Shown here: in pieces, positions 16,606-25,397 of the stretch
Position numbering within the stretch: position 1 is the first letter of the stretch
Layout of the letters: each line of letters opens with the position of its first letter
NCBI RefSeq assembly: GCF_016135805.1
Contig: NZ_JADWOX010000004.1
Coordinates: forward strand, 124,001-188,000
DNA: 64,000 bases
Reading direction: 5' to 3'
From: Caulobacter hibisci
GTDB taxonomy: Bacteria; Pseudomonadota; Alphaproteobacteria; Caulobacterales; Caulobacteraceae
Made by a program: the position numbers and the translations under genes
Notes under the pieces: model-generated
Seen by the model: only the letters and a program-made list of their open reading frames with translations
What the model was told of the DNA's origin: nothing
Database searches by the model: none

Positions 16606-17820
16606 TCAGAGCCCGAGCACCATCTTGGCGATGATGTTGCGCTGAATCTCGTTGGAGCCGCCATAGATCGAGGTCTTGCGGACGTTGAAATAGGTCGGGG
16701 CGGCGCGGTGGGCGAAGTCGGGGCCGATCGGATGGGCGTTGTCGCCGTCCTTCGGGAAGCCGCGGAAGTAAGGCGCGCCATAATGGCCGGCGGCCTCCAG
16801 GGCCAGTTCGGTGATCCGTTGCTGGATTTCCGTACCCTTGATCTTGAGCACGCTGGATTCCGGACCCGGACCCTTGCCCGCGGCCTCGCCGGCCAGGGTG
16901 CGCAGTTCGGTATATTCCAGCGCCGTCAGGTCGATCTCCAGTTCGGCGATCTTGCGCTTGAACATCGGGTCCTGGATCAGGGCGTCGCCGTCGTCCGACA
17001 GCTCGATCGAGGCGATCTGGCGGATGCGTTCGATGCCGCGCTTGGAGCGGGCGACGCCAGCGATGCCGGAGCGCTCGTGCGCCAGCAGGAACTTGGCGCA
17101 GGTCCAGCCCTTGTTCTCGTCGAAGATGCGGTTCTCAACCGGCACCTTGACGTTCTCGAGCCAGACCTCGTTGACCTCGTGCTCGCCGCCCAGGGTGATG
17201 ATCGGGCGCACGGTCACGCCGGGCGACTTCATGTCGATCAGGAGGAACGAGATGCCTTCCTGGATCTTGGCGGTCGGGTCGGTGCGGACCAGGCAGAAGA
17301 TCCAGTCGCCGTGCTGGGCCAGGGTGGTCCAGGTCTTCTGGCCGTTGACCAGGTAGTATTCCTTGCCGTCGTCGCCGGTGAAGCGCTCGGCCTTGGTCTT
17401 CAGGCTGGCCAGGTCGGAACCCGCGCCCGGCTCGCTGTAGCCCTGGGCCCACCAGATCTCGCCCGACAGGGTCGGCGGCAGGAAGCGCTCCTTCTGCTCG
17501 GGCGTGGCGAAGGTGTAGATCACCGGGCCGACCATGTTGATGCCGAACGGCAGGATCGGCACGCAGTCGGCGCGGGCGGTCTCTTCCGACCAGATGTAGC
17601 GCTGCACCGAGGTCCAGCCGGGGCCGCCGTACTTTTCCGGCCAGGCCGGGGCGACCCAGCCCTTCTTGGCCAGGGTGCGGTGCCAGGAGAGGAAGTCCTC
17701 CTTGGCCATCTCCTCGCCCTCTTCCTGGCGAGCGCGCAGGCCCTCCGGGTAATTCTCCGCGATGAAGGCGCGAACCTCGTCGCGGAAGGCCAGGTCTTCA
17801 GGCGAAAAGTCGAGGTTCAT
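16606..17820 (-). CDS. acyl-CoA dehydrogenase family protein, first of a pair
   Basis: A 404-residue acyl-CoA dehydrogenase with the standard landmarks: [66 protein letters not shown] and the C-terminal [19 protein letters not shown]. The start at ATG 17820 matches the family; the upstream in-frame extension is not protein-like. It closely resembles the enzyme at 897-2069 and is followed by a second, shorter family member, so the two may act together on one substrate. The substrate is unknown. Confidence 0.93.
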   Translation of the reverse strand: MNLDFSPEDLAFRDEVRAFIAENYPEGLRARQEEGEEMAKEDFLSWHRTLAKKGWVAPAWPEKYGGPGWTSVQRYIWSEETARADCVPILPFGINMVGPVIYTFATPEQKERFLPPTLSGEIWWAQGYSEPGAGSDLASLKTKAERFTGDDGKEYYLVNGQKTWTTLAQHGDWIFCLVRTDPTAKIQEGISFLLIDMKSPGVTVRPIITLGGEHEVNEVWLENVKVPVENRIFDENKGWTCAKFLLAHERSGIAGVARSKRGIERIRQIASIELSDDGDALIQDPMFKRKIAELEIDLTALEYTELRTLAGEAAGKGPGPESSVLKIKGTEIQQRITELALEAAGHYGAPYFRGFPKDGDNAHPIGPDFAHRAAPTYFNVRKTSIYGGSNEIQRNIIAKMVLGL

Positions 17821-17955
17821 GGCGGGCTCCCGAACATGGCCGACTGGGGCGGCCTCTTGTTGTTTCGGGAGGATGATAGGAGCCAAACGAGCGTTTGGAA
17901 AGATGACGCTTGGGTCAACGTAAACGCGGTTTACCTATCCAGGCCGAAAAGGCGC

Positions 17956-18846
17956 TTACCTAACCTCGCAGGCCAGTCGCACCAGGGTGAGAGCCGAAGC
18001 GCCGCCGACGCCTTCTTCGCCCTCGATCTCCAGGGCCAGCAGCGGCGACTTGCCGAGCTTTTCCAGCAGGCGGGCATGACCTGGGCCGCCGACATGGGCG
18101 GCGACGGCGTGGGCGATCAGGTCGGGATCGATGGCGTGCAGCACGGCTGCGGCGGCGGTCGCCGCATAGCCGTCGAGCAGGACCGGGATCTTCTGGACGC
18201 GGGCCGCCAGGATCGCGCCGGCGACGGCGGCGGTCTCGCGGCCGCCCAGCTGGCGCAGGACTTCCAGAGGATCGGAAAGGTCGCCCTCGCCGCGCGCGCG
18301 TTCGACGGCGGCGGAAACGTCTTCAGCCGCATCGGTCCAGTCCGAAGCCTCGCCGCCGTACAGGGCCAGGGCGATGGCCGCGGCGTCGCGGTGGGCCTCG
18401 GCGGCGATGACGCCGGGGATCAGCAAGTCGGGCTGCTTGGCCAGGGCTTCCATGCCGAAAGCCATGGTGGCCGCGCATTCCTTTTCGCTCATCGAGGCCT
18501 TCTGGCGCGCGTCGGGCGTCGGGCGGTCGATGGCGAGATCGAAGGCCTCCAGGCCCGCGCCCTGGGCGCCGGCCAGACGGCAGACGGTCGCGCCGCCGGA
18601 GGCGACGGCTTCCAGTCGGTCGCGGGCATAGCCGCGCGGACCCACGCCTTGGCGGGCGCCGGCATAGAGGGCGATCACCGGCCGGTTCACAGACGGCGGG
18701 TTGCGGCCGGTCCAGGCCGTCAGCCAGGCCGAGATCTCGGCCAGCCGGCCGCCCTCGGCCGGCGCTACGAAGACGCCGGGCGCTGGCAGGTCGGCGGCCA
18801 GGCGGCGGATGTCGGCGAAGGGCGAAGCGGCGGTGGAAGCGGTCAT
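17956..18846 (-). CDS. divergent CobT-like phosphoribosyltransferase
   Basis: A 296-residue protein whose C-terminal half resembles CobT (nicotinate-nucleotide:dimethylbenzimidazole phosphoribosyltransferase, lower-ligand activation in B12 synthesis). The segments [29 protein letters not shown] and [12 protein letters not shown] fit, and [10 protein letters not shown] replaces the usual GEGTGA loop while keeping a Glu at the position of the catalytic base. It is shorter than standard CobT (about 340-360 residues), and the GNTT-type segment is replaced by [13 protein letters not shown]. It may be a divergent functional CobT or a paralogue. A cobQ gene lies at 51759-53219 but is not linked. Confidence 0.7.
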   Translation of the reverse strand: MTASTAASPFADIRRLAADLPAPGVFVAPAEGGRLAEISAWLTAWTGRNPPSVNRPVIALYAGARQGVGPRGYARDRLEAVASGGATVCRLAGAQGAGLEAFDLAIDRPTPDARQKASMSEKECAATMAFGMEALAKQPDLLIPGVIAAEAHRDAAAIALALYGGEASDWTDAAEDVSAAVERARGEGDLSDPLEVLRQLGGRETAAVAGAILAARVQKIPVLLDGYAATAAAAVLHAIDPDLIAHAVAAHVGGPGHARLLEKLGKSPLLALEIEGEEGVGGASALTLVRLACEVR

Positions 18847-18932
18847 GGGCGCGGACTTAAACCCGTCCGCGTCCGATGCAAGCGCATCGCGCCAGATTGT
18901 TGGCGCGATGCGAAGAAATCAGCCTGCGGGAA

Positions 18933-19262
18933 TCAGCTTTGCGTCAGCGACTTGCAGGCGCCGTCACGCTCATCGATCAGGGCGGCCTTGGCGTCGCCCT
19001 CGGCGCGGGTGGCCTGGCGCTTGGCGTCCGTGCGGGCGTTGTCCGCGCGTTCATCGGTGGAGATGTGGCGTCCCTGGCGCTGGATCTTGATCAGCGACTT
19101 GAGCGCGGCGGTGTCGGCCTCGCCCAGGGCCTTGGCCTCGGTCAGGCCCAGGCAGCGGTTGGCGCGGACGAACTGGGCGTCGTTCAGGCGATCGGCGGCC
19201 AGGGCCGGAGCCGCGACGGCGGCGAGCGAGGCGGCGGCGAGCAGGATGACGGTGGTGCGCAT
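18933..19262 (-). CDS. small exported protein
   Basis: A 109-residue protein with a signal peptide ([26 protein letters not shown], cleavage after ALA). The mature part is charged and probably helical, with two cysteines (NRCLGL and GACKSL) at the two ends. No domain is recognised. The start at 19262 gives a clean signal peptide; a longer frame upstream is Arg-rich and implausible. Confidence 0.75.
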   Translation of the reverse strand: MRTTVILLAAASLAAVAAPALAADRLNDAQFVRANRCLGLTEAKALGEADTAALKSLIKIQRQGRHISTDERADNARTDAKRQATRAEGDAKAALIDERDGACKSLTQS

Positions 19263-19353
19263 GGTTCTAGTCCCCAATGGTTTGCGGTCAGGTCGCGCGA
19301 CCCCGGCGCGTCGAGCGGCTTGCGCGCGACGCCTCGGGCGGCGACATTCAGTC

Positions 19354-19581
19354 ATGACTTCCGAGAACCGCCCTCCCCGTCCGATCGTCACGCCTTGCGT
19401 AAAGGTGTGCGCGGTGGACGGCGCCAGCGGGTTTTGCCTCGGTTGCCGGCGGACCCTGCAGGAGATCGCCGGCTGGTCGCGCTACAGCGACGAAGAGCGC
19501 GCGGCGATCATGGCCGCCCTGCCCCATCGTCCCGACCCGATGGAAAGCCTGATGGCCGCCCAGACGGGGTCGCGCGGCTGA
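19354..19581 (+). CDS. DUF1289-family Cys-rich small protein
   Basis: A 75-residue protein with the DUF1289 pattern: [10 protein letters not shown], then [16 protein letters not shown] and [10 protein letters not shown]. The four cysteines (C-X3-C, C-X2-C) probably bind a metal. The family is widespread and short, often encoded next to unrelated genes; its role is not established. The ATG at 19354 is chosen because the conserved region begins about ten residues later. Confidence 0.88.
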   Translation: MTSENRPPRPIVTPCVKVCAVDGASGFCLGCRRTLQEIAGWSRYSDEERAAIMAALPHRPDPMESLMAAQTGSRG

Positions 19582-19879
19582 AGCATCCCCAGGTTCTTGA
19601 AAGCATCGCAAGGCTTTGCATCAAGGTTGTTCCCGAAGCGTCGCTTCAACGACGATGAACATGAGCCTTCGAGGCGCGGTTCTGAAGTTAAATCCAATAC
19701 ATGAACTTTATTACATATTGAGCTGAGAATATTACGACGATTTAACTCGTCGCGGCGATGGTGTTTTGTTAACCAAGTAAATTCGCATCCCGATTTACCG
19801 CTTGAAAACGCCTTCACCGCTACTGTGCGAGTAAGGGTCGTAGAAACGGCCGCAAAGCCTTCGAGGCGGGGTGCTTTCG

Positions 19880-20389
19880 ATGCTCAAGTTCACGGCGATT
19901 GCGATTGTCGGTGCGTTGTCGGCGGTTGGCGCGGCCAAGGCCGTGACGTCGCTGGACAGCACGCTGCGCCAATCGGTTCAGCCGGGCCCCGCCTCCGCGG
20001 CGGCCGCCACGCTGGGCGACGCCGGCGCCGCGCAGTTGACCAAGGGGCCCGACGGCCACTTCTGGGCCGAGGCCAAGGTCGATGGCCGCGCCGTGCGCTT
20101 CCTCGTCGATACTGGCGCCACCGCCGTCTCGCTCAGCAAGACCGACGCCCAGCGCCTGGGCATCGACGTCGCCAAGCTGAACTACGAATACGACGTCGTC
20201 ACCGCCGACGGCCGCACCCGCGCGGCGTCAGTGAAGCTGGCCAGCGTGTCGATCGCCGGCGCCCGGGTGACCAATGTCGACGCCCTGGTGATCGAAAGCG
20301 GCCTGGAAACCTCGCTGCTGGGCATGAGCTATCTGGGCCGGCTGTCGCGCTTCGAGGCGACCCCGCGATCGCTCATCCTGCACCCCTGA
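19880..20389 (+). CDS. retropepsin-like periplasmic aspartyl protease (PerP family)
   Basis: A 169-residue protein with an N-terminal membrane anchor or signal (MLKFTAIAIVGALSAVGAAK) and a single retropepsin domain of the TIGR02281 type. The active-site motif LVDTGATAVSLS has Asp77, and the flap-like region and SLLGMSYLGRL follow. The domain works as a homodimer. Caulobacter PerP, which trims the polarity factor PodJ, belongs to the same family; I cannot tell whether this is PerP or a paralogue. A GTG at 19871 is an alternative start. The upstream ~200 bases are unusually AT-rich for this genome. Confidence 0.88.
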   Translation: MLKFTAIAIVGALSAVGAAKAVTSLDSTLRQSVQPGPASAAAATLGDAGAAQLTKGPDGHFWAEAKVDGRAVRFLVDTGATAVSLSKTDAQRLGIDVAKLNYEYDVVTADGRTRAASVKLASVSIAGARVTNVDALVIESGLETSLLGMSYLGRLSRFEATPRSLILHP

Positions 20390-20501
20390 TCGCGCATTGC
20401 AGAAGCCTCTGGGCGCATGATCGCCCGGATTTCTTGCACGATCCTGCGTAACCGCGCTCGCCGCCATTGGCCTTCGCGTGCAAGCGCGCTAAATTCGTTT
20501 C

Positions 20502-21434
20502 ATGCAAACCTCTCCAGCGTCGACGCCCGTCGACCGCCCTCGCCACCCGGCCCTGGCCGAGGCGATTGAACGATCCGTTTCGTCGGACGGCGTGCACCCC
20601 ACCGTCATCCCGGGCCTATGGCTGGCGCGGATGTCCGAGCCCAGCCAGCCGGTCCATGGCGTGCACGAGGCCGCCGTCTGCATCATCGCCCAGGGCCGCA
20701 AGCAGGTCATGCTGGGCGAAGAGGTGTTCATCTACGACCACGCGCGTTTCCTGGTCGTGTCGGTCGACGTGCCCGTGGTCGGCCAGGTGATCGAGGCCAG
20801 CCCCGATGAGCCCTATCTGTGCGTGCGGCTCGACATCGACCCGCGACGCCTCAACGAATTGATCCTCGAGATCGACCCCGGCCCGGTGCGCAACGCCCCC
20901 GCGCCCGGCCTGTCGCTCAGCCCGACCTCGCCGGAACTGTTCGACGCCACCGTGCGGCTGGTGCGGCTGCTGGAGACGCCGGCCGACATTCCGGTGCTGG
21001 CGCCGCTGATCCAGCGCGAGATCCTCTATCGCCTGCTGCGCACCGACCAGGGGCCGCGGCTGCGCGAGATCGCCGCCTGCGAAAGCCGGTTGGGCCAGGT
21101 TTCGCGGGCCATCCTGTGGCTGCGGACCAACTATCACCAGCCGTTCCGGATGGAGACCCTGGCGGCCGAGGCGCGGATGAGCGCGTCGGCCCTGCACCAG
21201 CATTTCAAGGCGGTCACGGCCATGAGCCCGCTGCAGTACCAGAAGCAGTTGCGCCTTCAGGAAGCGCGGCGGCTGATCCTGGCCCAGGGCCTGGATGCAG
21301 CCACGGCCGGGCACAATGTCGGCTACGACAGCCCCTCGCAGTTCAGCCGCGAATACGCCCGGCTGTTCGGCGCCCCGCCGCTGCGCGACGCCACCCGGCT
21401 GCGGGCGCGGCCGGAACTGGTCAGGACTGCGTGA
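20502..21434 (+). CDS. AraC-family transcriptional regulator
   Basis: A 310-residue regulator with an N-terminal AraC-type effector domain (VCIIAQGRKQVMLGEEVFIY, VVSVDVPVVGQV, YLCVRLDIDP) and two C-terminal helix-turn-helix motifs (FRMETLAAEARMSASALHQH, then NVGYDSPSQFSREYARLFG). Members of this subgroup often control neighbouring oxidoreductase or transport genes. It ends 14 bases inside the convergent symporter gene. The effector is unknown. Confidence 0.93.
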   Translation: MQTSPASTPVDRPRHPALAEAIERSVSSDGVHPTVIPGLWLARMSEPSQPVHGVHEAAVCIIAQGRKQVMLGEEVFIYDHARFLVVSVDVPVVGQVIEASPDEPYLCVRLDIDPRRLNELILEIDPGPVRNAPAPGLSLSPTSPELFDATVRLVRLLETPADIPVLAPLIQREILYRLLRTDQGPRLREIAACESRLGQVSRAILWLRTNYHQPFRMETLAAEARMSASALHQHFKAVTAMSPLQYQKQLRLQEARRLILAQGLDAATAGHNVGYDSPSQFSREYARLFGAPPLRDATRLRARPELVRTA

Positions 21435-22764
21435 CAGCGCCTTCCGGAGCGACGCCCGCGGCAGCGTCGTAGGCTGCCTGATCGAGAATGCCTTCCTGCT
21501 TGGCCACCAGGGTCGGCACCAGGGCCTGGCCGGCGACGTTCACGGCGGTGCGGCCCATGTCCAGGATCGGGTCGATGGCCAGCAGTAGGCCCGCGCCTTC
21601 CAGCGGCAGGCCCAGGGTCGACAGGGTCAGGGTCAGCATCACCGTCGCGCCGGTCAGGCCGGCCGTGGCGGCCGAGCCCAGCACCGAGACGGCGACGATC
21701 AGGGCGTAGTCGGCCACGCCCAGCGGCAGGTGGTAGAACTGGGCGATGAAGATCGCCGACAGGGCCGGATAGATGGCCGCGCAGCCGTCCATCTTGGTGG
21801 TCGCGCCCAGCGGCACGGCAAAGGCGGCATAGGCGCGCGGCACGCCCAGGCCCGCTTCGGTCACCGTCTCGGTCACCGGCAGAGTGCCGATCGACGAACG
21901 AGAGACGAAGGCCAGCTGGATGGCCGGCCAGGCGCTGGCGAAGAACTTCAGCGGATTGAGACCGTGCGCCGTCAGCAGGATCGGATAGACCACGAACAGC
22001 ACCAGCCCGAGGCCCAGATAGATCGCGCCGGTGAAGGCGCCGAGCTGGCCCAGGGTCGTCCAACCGTACTGCGCCACGGCGTTGCCGAGCAGGCCGACCG
22101 TGCCGATCGGGGTCAGGCGGATCACCCAGCCCAGCACCTTGCGCACGACCGCCAGGGCCGAGGCGTTGAAGGCCAGGAAGCCCTCGCCGGCCTGGCCGAC
22201 CCGCAGGGCGGCGATGCCGGTGGCCAGCGAGATCACCAGGATCTGCAGCACGTTGAACGACAGCGAGGTCGAGGCCCCAACCTCGCCGACCTTGGTCGAG
22301 GCGTTGAGGCCCAGGATGTTGGACGGCACCAAGCCGGTCAGGAAGTCGAGCCACGAGCCGTTGGTGCGCGGGGCGGCGGCGGTCGCCGCGTCGAGCGCGG
22401 CATGGGCGCCGGGTTGCAGGGTCACGCCGAGAGCGATGCCGATGGCAACAGCGATCAGGGCAGTGATCGCGAACCACAGCAGGGTCTTCCAGACCAGGCG
22501 GGCGGCGTTCTGCAGTTCGCGCAGGTTGGCGATGCTGGCGACGATGGCGGTGAAGACCAGCGGCGGCACCAGCACGCGCAGCAGCTGGATGAAGATCGCG
22601 CCGACCTGATGCAGGGTCTCGGCCAGGGCGTGGCCGGCCTGGCCTTCCTCGACGCCGAGGCGGCGGGCCAGCAGGCCCAAGGCCAGGCCCGCGACCATGC
22701 CGACCAGCACCTGGACGCCGAAGCCGCTGATGAAGCGGCTGGAGGGGGCGGTCGCCTGCGCCAT
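21421..22764 (-). CDS. dicarboxylate/amino acid:cation symporter (DAACS family)
   Basis: A 447-residue inner-membrane symporter of the GltP/DctA/SstT family. Landmarks are the serine-rich re-entrant loop (FVSRSSIGTLPVTET), TKMDGCAAIYPALSAIFIAQ and the C-terminal DPILDMGRTAVNVAGQALV containing the substrate-coordinating Asp/Asn. It imports glutamate, aspartate, serine/threonine or C4-dicarboxylates with Na+ or H+; the Asp-to-Gly-Arg detail needed to choose is not decisive by eye. The start at 22764 has an AGGA ribosome binding site; a start at 22782 is possible. Confidence 0.92.
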   Translation of the reverse strand: MAQATAPSSRFISGFGVQVLVGMVAGLALGLLARRLGVEEGQAGHALAETLHQVGAIFIQLLRVLVPPLVFTAIVASIANLRELQNAARLVWKTLLWFAITALIAVAIGIALGVTLQPGAHAALDAATAAAPRTNGSWLDFLTGLVPSNILGLNASTKVGEVGASTSLSFNVLQILVISLATGIAALRVGQAGEGFLAFNASALAVVRKVLGWVIRLTPIGTVGLLGNAVAQYGWTTLGQLGAFTGAIYLGLGLVLFVVYPILLTAHGLNPLKFFASAWPAIQLAFVSRSSIGTLPVTETVTEAGLGVPRAYAAFAVPLGATTKMDGCAAIYPALSAIFIAQFYHLPLGVADYALIVAVSVLGSAATAGLTGATVMLTLTLSTLGLPLEGAGLLLAIDPILDMGRTAVNVAGQALVPTLVAKQEGILDQAAYDAAAGVAPEGAVTQS

Positions 22765-23053
22765 GGGTCGGTTCCTGCTCATAAGGGCCGGCCGAAGCCG
22801 CCCCAAAACTCATAAAGCACCGGATGCCGGGCCACGGCTCGCACCGAAGGCCCGAAACTCTGGAATTTTCCTGCTCGCGCATATGAGGCGCGCGGTCGAA
22901 CCAGTTTTTGTGCGATCCGGCGCCAGCCAAGCTGCAAGGGCTTGCGCAGGGCCATCAAAGCGCCGCGGCGGCGGCGTGTCACATGGTCAACAAGATGCTG
23001 GGCGCCTTAGTCTGACGATGCTTCCTCCCCTCAGTCGCTTTCCCGGAGCCGCC

Positions 23054-23170
23054 ATGAGCACCTCCTTCCTGATCGGCGCGATCATCGGCTCGGCCCTGTT
23101 CATCGTCCTTGGCCGCGCGCCGGCCGAAAAGCTGCTGGCGGTGATCCAGGCCCGTATCGGCAAGCGCTGA
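23054..23170 (+). CDS. 38-residue small membrane protein
   Basis: A short frame with a GGAG ribosome binding site five to eight bases before the ATG. It encodes a single hydrophobic helix (MSTSFLIGAIIGSALFIVLG) followed by a basic amphipathic tail ending QARIGKR. Composition, ribosome binding site and one-helix layout support a real small membrane protein. The function is unknown. It precedes a GlsB-type membrane protein by about 140 bases. Confidence 0.65.
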   Translation: MSTSFLIGAIIGSALFIVLGRAPAEKLLAVIQARIGKR

Positions 23171-23309
23171 GCCTTTCGCAAGCTTCGCGCCGCCGGCCTC
23201 CCGTCTTCGCGGCCCTGACACGCGTTCGTGTCGGAACGAAGTCTTGCTCAGCGCCTTTCCTCTGCATCGGACGCGCTGCTGCGCGCCAGTCAATGTTCAG
23301 GAGGCGCTC

Positions 23310-23567
23310 ATGTCCATTCTCGCCTGGATCGTTCTGGGTCTTGTGGCCGGCTTCATCGCCAGCAAGCTCGTAAGCCGCAGCGGCGGCAGTCTGCTCGTGG
23401 ATCTGGTGCTCGGCATCGTCGGCGCCCTGGTCGGCGGTTTCGTGTTCAACCAGTTCGGCGCTTCGGGCGTCTCGGGCTTCAACCTCTACAGCCTGCTGGT
23501 GGCGACCGTCGGCGCGGTGATCGTGCTGGCCATCTACCACCTGCTGGCCGGTCGACGGGCTTTGTAA
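23310..23567 (+). CDS. GlsB/YeaQ/YmgE-family (transglycosylase-associated) membrane protein
   Basis: An 85-residue protein with three hydrophobic Gly-rich segments: ILAWIVLGLVAGFIASKLV, LVDLVLGIVGALVGGFVFN and LLVATVGAVIVLAIYHLLAG. This is the normal length and layout of the family, whose members are often induced by general stress. The ATG at 23310 has a full AGGAGG just upstream. A strong terminator follows at 23597-23630, so it is expressed as a single gene or with the small protein upstream. Confidence 0.93.
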   Translation: MSILAWIVLGLVAGFIASKLVSRSGGSLLVDLVLGIVGALVGGFVFNQFGASGVSGFNLYSLLVATVGAVIVLAIYHLLAGRRAL

Positions 23568-23596
23568 TCCCGACCAGGACATCGAAAGAACCCAAG

Positions 23597-23630
23597 ACGC
23601 CCCCGGTCGACGACCGGGGGCGTTTTCTTT
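23597..23630 (+). terminator. rho-independent terminator
   Basis: ACGCCCCCGGTCG (23597-23609), one-base A spacer, CGACCGGGGGCGT (23611-23623), then TTTCTTT. A 13-base perfect inverted repeat after the GlsB-type gene. Confidence 0.9.
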
Positions 23631-23687
23631 GTCTGGCGTGCTCGTGGCCATGGCCGGCCCGAGCGAGGCCGGCCATGAGCTCACGCA

Positions 23688-24227
23688 TCAGTGGGTCTTG
23701 TCGCCGCCCAGTTCGGCCATCAGTTCAGCCTTGCGGGCTTCCATCCGCTCGCCCATCGCTTCGAGGTCCTCGTCGCCCTTCTTGGCCTGGGCGAACACGC
23801 CGCCGGGCTGCTCCTCTTCCTTGACGTGGTGCTTGATATACTCGCCGAGCACCTTGACCTTGGCGTCGTAGAATTCCTCGCTGGGCGTCATCGCCTCGAT
23901 TTCGGCGATCAGCTTCTTGGCGCCGTCGTGCTCGACATAGGCCTCGTCGAGCAGGTCGTCCTCGACCTCGCCGCGGCTCTCCGGATAGAGGATCTCCTCC
24001 TCGATCTGGGTGTGGACCTTCAGCGCCAGGGCGATCTTGTTGAAGAGGGCCACCTTCTCGGCGTCCTTCTCGAGCTGCTCGTACTCGTCGAACATGGCCT
24101 CGACCTCGCGGTGATCGGCCTTCAGCAGGCGGATGGCCAGCGGATCGCGACGGCCGGTGCGACGCGTGCGACGGGCGGAAGCGGACTTGGTCTTGGCTTT
24201 CGAGGTGGACTTGGCGGCTGCGGCCAT
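23688..24227 (-). CDS. hemerythrin HHE-domain protein
   Basis: A 179-residue cytoplasmic protein. After a basic, Lys/Ala/Ser-rich N-terminus (about 1-27) comes a hemerythrin domain with the usual di-iron ligands: LLKADHREVE, KVHTQIEEEILYP, YVEHDGAKKL and YIKHHVKEEE. It ends in a charged helical tail. Such proteins sense or buffer O2 or protect against oxidative stress. The Lys-rich N-terminus may bind nucleic acid or act as a flexible tail. A GGAAC motif with a GGTT 17 bases later lies upstream on the minus strand and may be an ECF-type (SigT-like) promoter. Confidence 0.92.
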   Translation of the reverse strand: MAAAAKSTSKAKTKSASARRTRRTGRRDPLAIRLLKADHREVEAMFDEYEQLEKDAEKVALFNKIALALKVHTQIEEEILYPESRGEVEDDLLDEAYVEHDGAKKLIAEIEAMTPSEEFYDAKVKVLGEYIKHHVKEEEQPGGVFAQAKKGDEDLEAMGERMEARKAELMAELGGDKTH

Positions 24228-24409
24228 GGTGCGTCTCCCTGAGTGATCTTAAGTTCCCCGACCGGACCTCAAACCCTTCCGCCAACACCGATGTTCCTTG
24301 CGAACATCTCTCAATATTATCCGTCGGATAGCCGACGTCGCGTGATCATGCTGGCCAATTGTCTACCGGTGTCATATCCCTGGCGAAAACGCGCCGGGAG
24401 GATACGGCC

Positions 24410-25396
24410 ATGACGATCTCCAGCTTCGCCAGGCGCTTGGCCCTGGCGGCCACGGCCCTGACCGCATTGACGGGCGCGGCGCCCTTGCGCCTGACGGTGG
24501 CCGTCGAAGGCAAGGCCGATCACCGCACGCTGCAGGCCGCCATCGACGCCCTGCCCGACGCCGGCGGCGAGATCGACATCGCGCCGGGGACCTATCGCGA
24601 GAAGCTGGCCATTGCCCGCAACGGCGTGCGCCTGGTCGGCAAGGGCAAGCGTCCGCAGGACGTGGTGCTGGTCTGGGGCGACGCCTCGGCCACCGTCGGC
24701 GGGACGCTGAAATCCGCCTCGGTGACGGTGTCGGGCGACGATTTCCTGGCCCGCAACCTGACCATCCAGAACGACTATCACCTGAATAGCGCCCAGCCCT
24801 CCCAGGCCGTGGCCCTGGCGCTGATGGGCGACCGGGCCCAGCTCTACAAGGTGCGCCTCCTGGGCGCGCAGGACACGCTGTACGCCGCCAGCCGCAAGGG
24901 CAGGCCGCCGAGCCGGCAGTACTTCCGAGACTGCTACGTCGAGGGCCACGTGGACTTCATCTTCGGCGACAGCAAGGCGGTGTTCGACCGCTGCACGATC
25001 CACGGCGTCGCCAACGCTACGGTGATGATCACCGCCCAGAGCAAGGACGCACCCGACCAGGACAGCGGCTACGTCTTCGACCGCTGCACCATCACCGCCG
25101 ACCCGAAGGTGGGCGAGCTGTGGCTGGGCCGGGCCTGGCGGCCCTACGCGACGGTGGTGTTCCTGCGCACCCGGATCGACGCTGATGTGCAGCCCAAGGG
25201 CTGGCGGGAATGGACGCCGGGCAAGACCGAGACCTTCAAGACGGCCTACTACGCCGAATACGCCTCGACCGGACGTGGGGCGAACCCGGCGGCGCGGGAG
25301 CCCAGCGCTCACGCCCTGGACGCGAAAACGGCGGAGCGCTGGACGCCCCGCCGCTTCCTTGCAGGTCCGGACGGGTGGAAGCCCGGCCAGTTTTAG
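24410..25396 (+). CDS. pectinesterase (carbohydrate esterase family 8)
   Basis: A 328-residue exported pectin methylesterase that removes methyl esters from homogalacturonan. The signal peptide (MTISSFARRLALAATALTAL) is followed by a right-handed beta-helix. All catalytic motifs are present: SQAVAL (Gln132), GAQDTLY (general acid Asp156), VDFIFG (nucleophile Asp182) and LWLGRAWRP (Arg/Trp). The ATG at 24410 has GGGAGG upstream. Convergent with the FucP-type sugar permease, it suggests a small plant-polysaccharide utilisation locus, although no galacturonate-specific genes are nearby. Confidence 0.94.
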   Translation: MTISSFARRLALAATALTALTGAAPLRLTVAVEGKADHRTLQAAIDALPDAGGEIDIAPGTYREKLAIARNGVRLVGKGKRPQDVVLVWGDASATVGGTLKSASVTVSGDDFLARNLTIQNDYHLNSAQPSQAVALALMGDRAQLYKVRLLGAQDTLYAASRKGRPPSRQYFRDCYVEGHVDFIFGDSKAVFDRCTIHGVANATVMITAQSKDAPDQDSGYVFDRCTITADPKVGELWLGRAWRPYATVVFLRTRIDADVQPKGWREWTPGKTETFKTAYYAEYASTGRGANPAAREPSAHALDAKTAERWTPRRFLAGPDGWKPGQF

Positions 25397-25397
25397 A

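Noticed and set aside
16708..19353. Long plus-strand open frame reaching into the DUF1289 gene
   Set aside because: Only the last 75 codons from 19354 match a real family; the rest is antisense to the acyl-CoA dehydrogenase and CobT-like genes.
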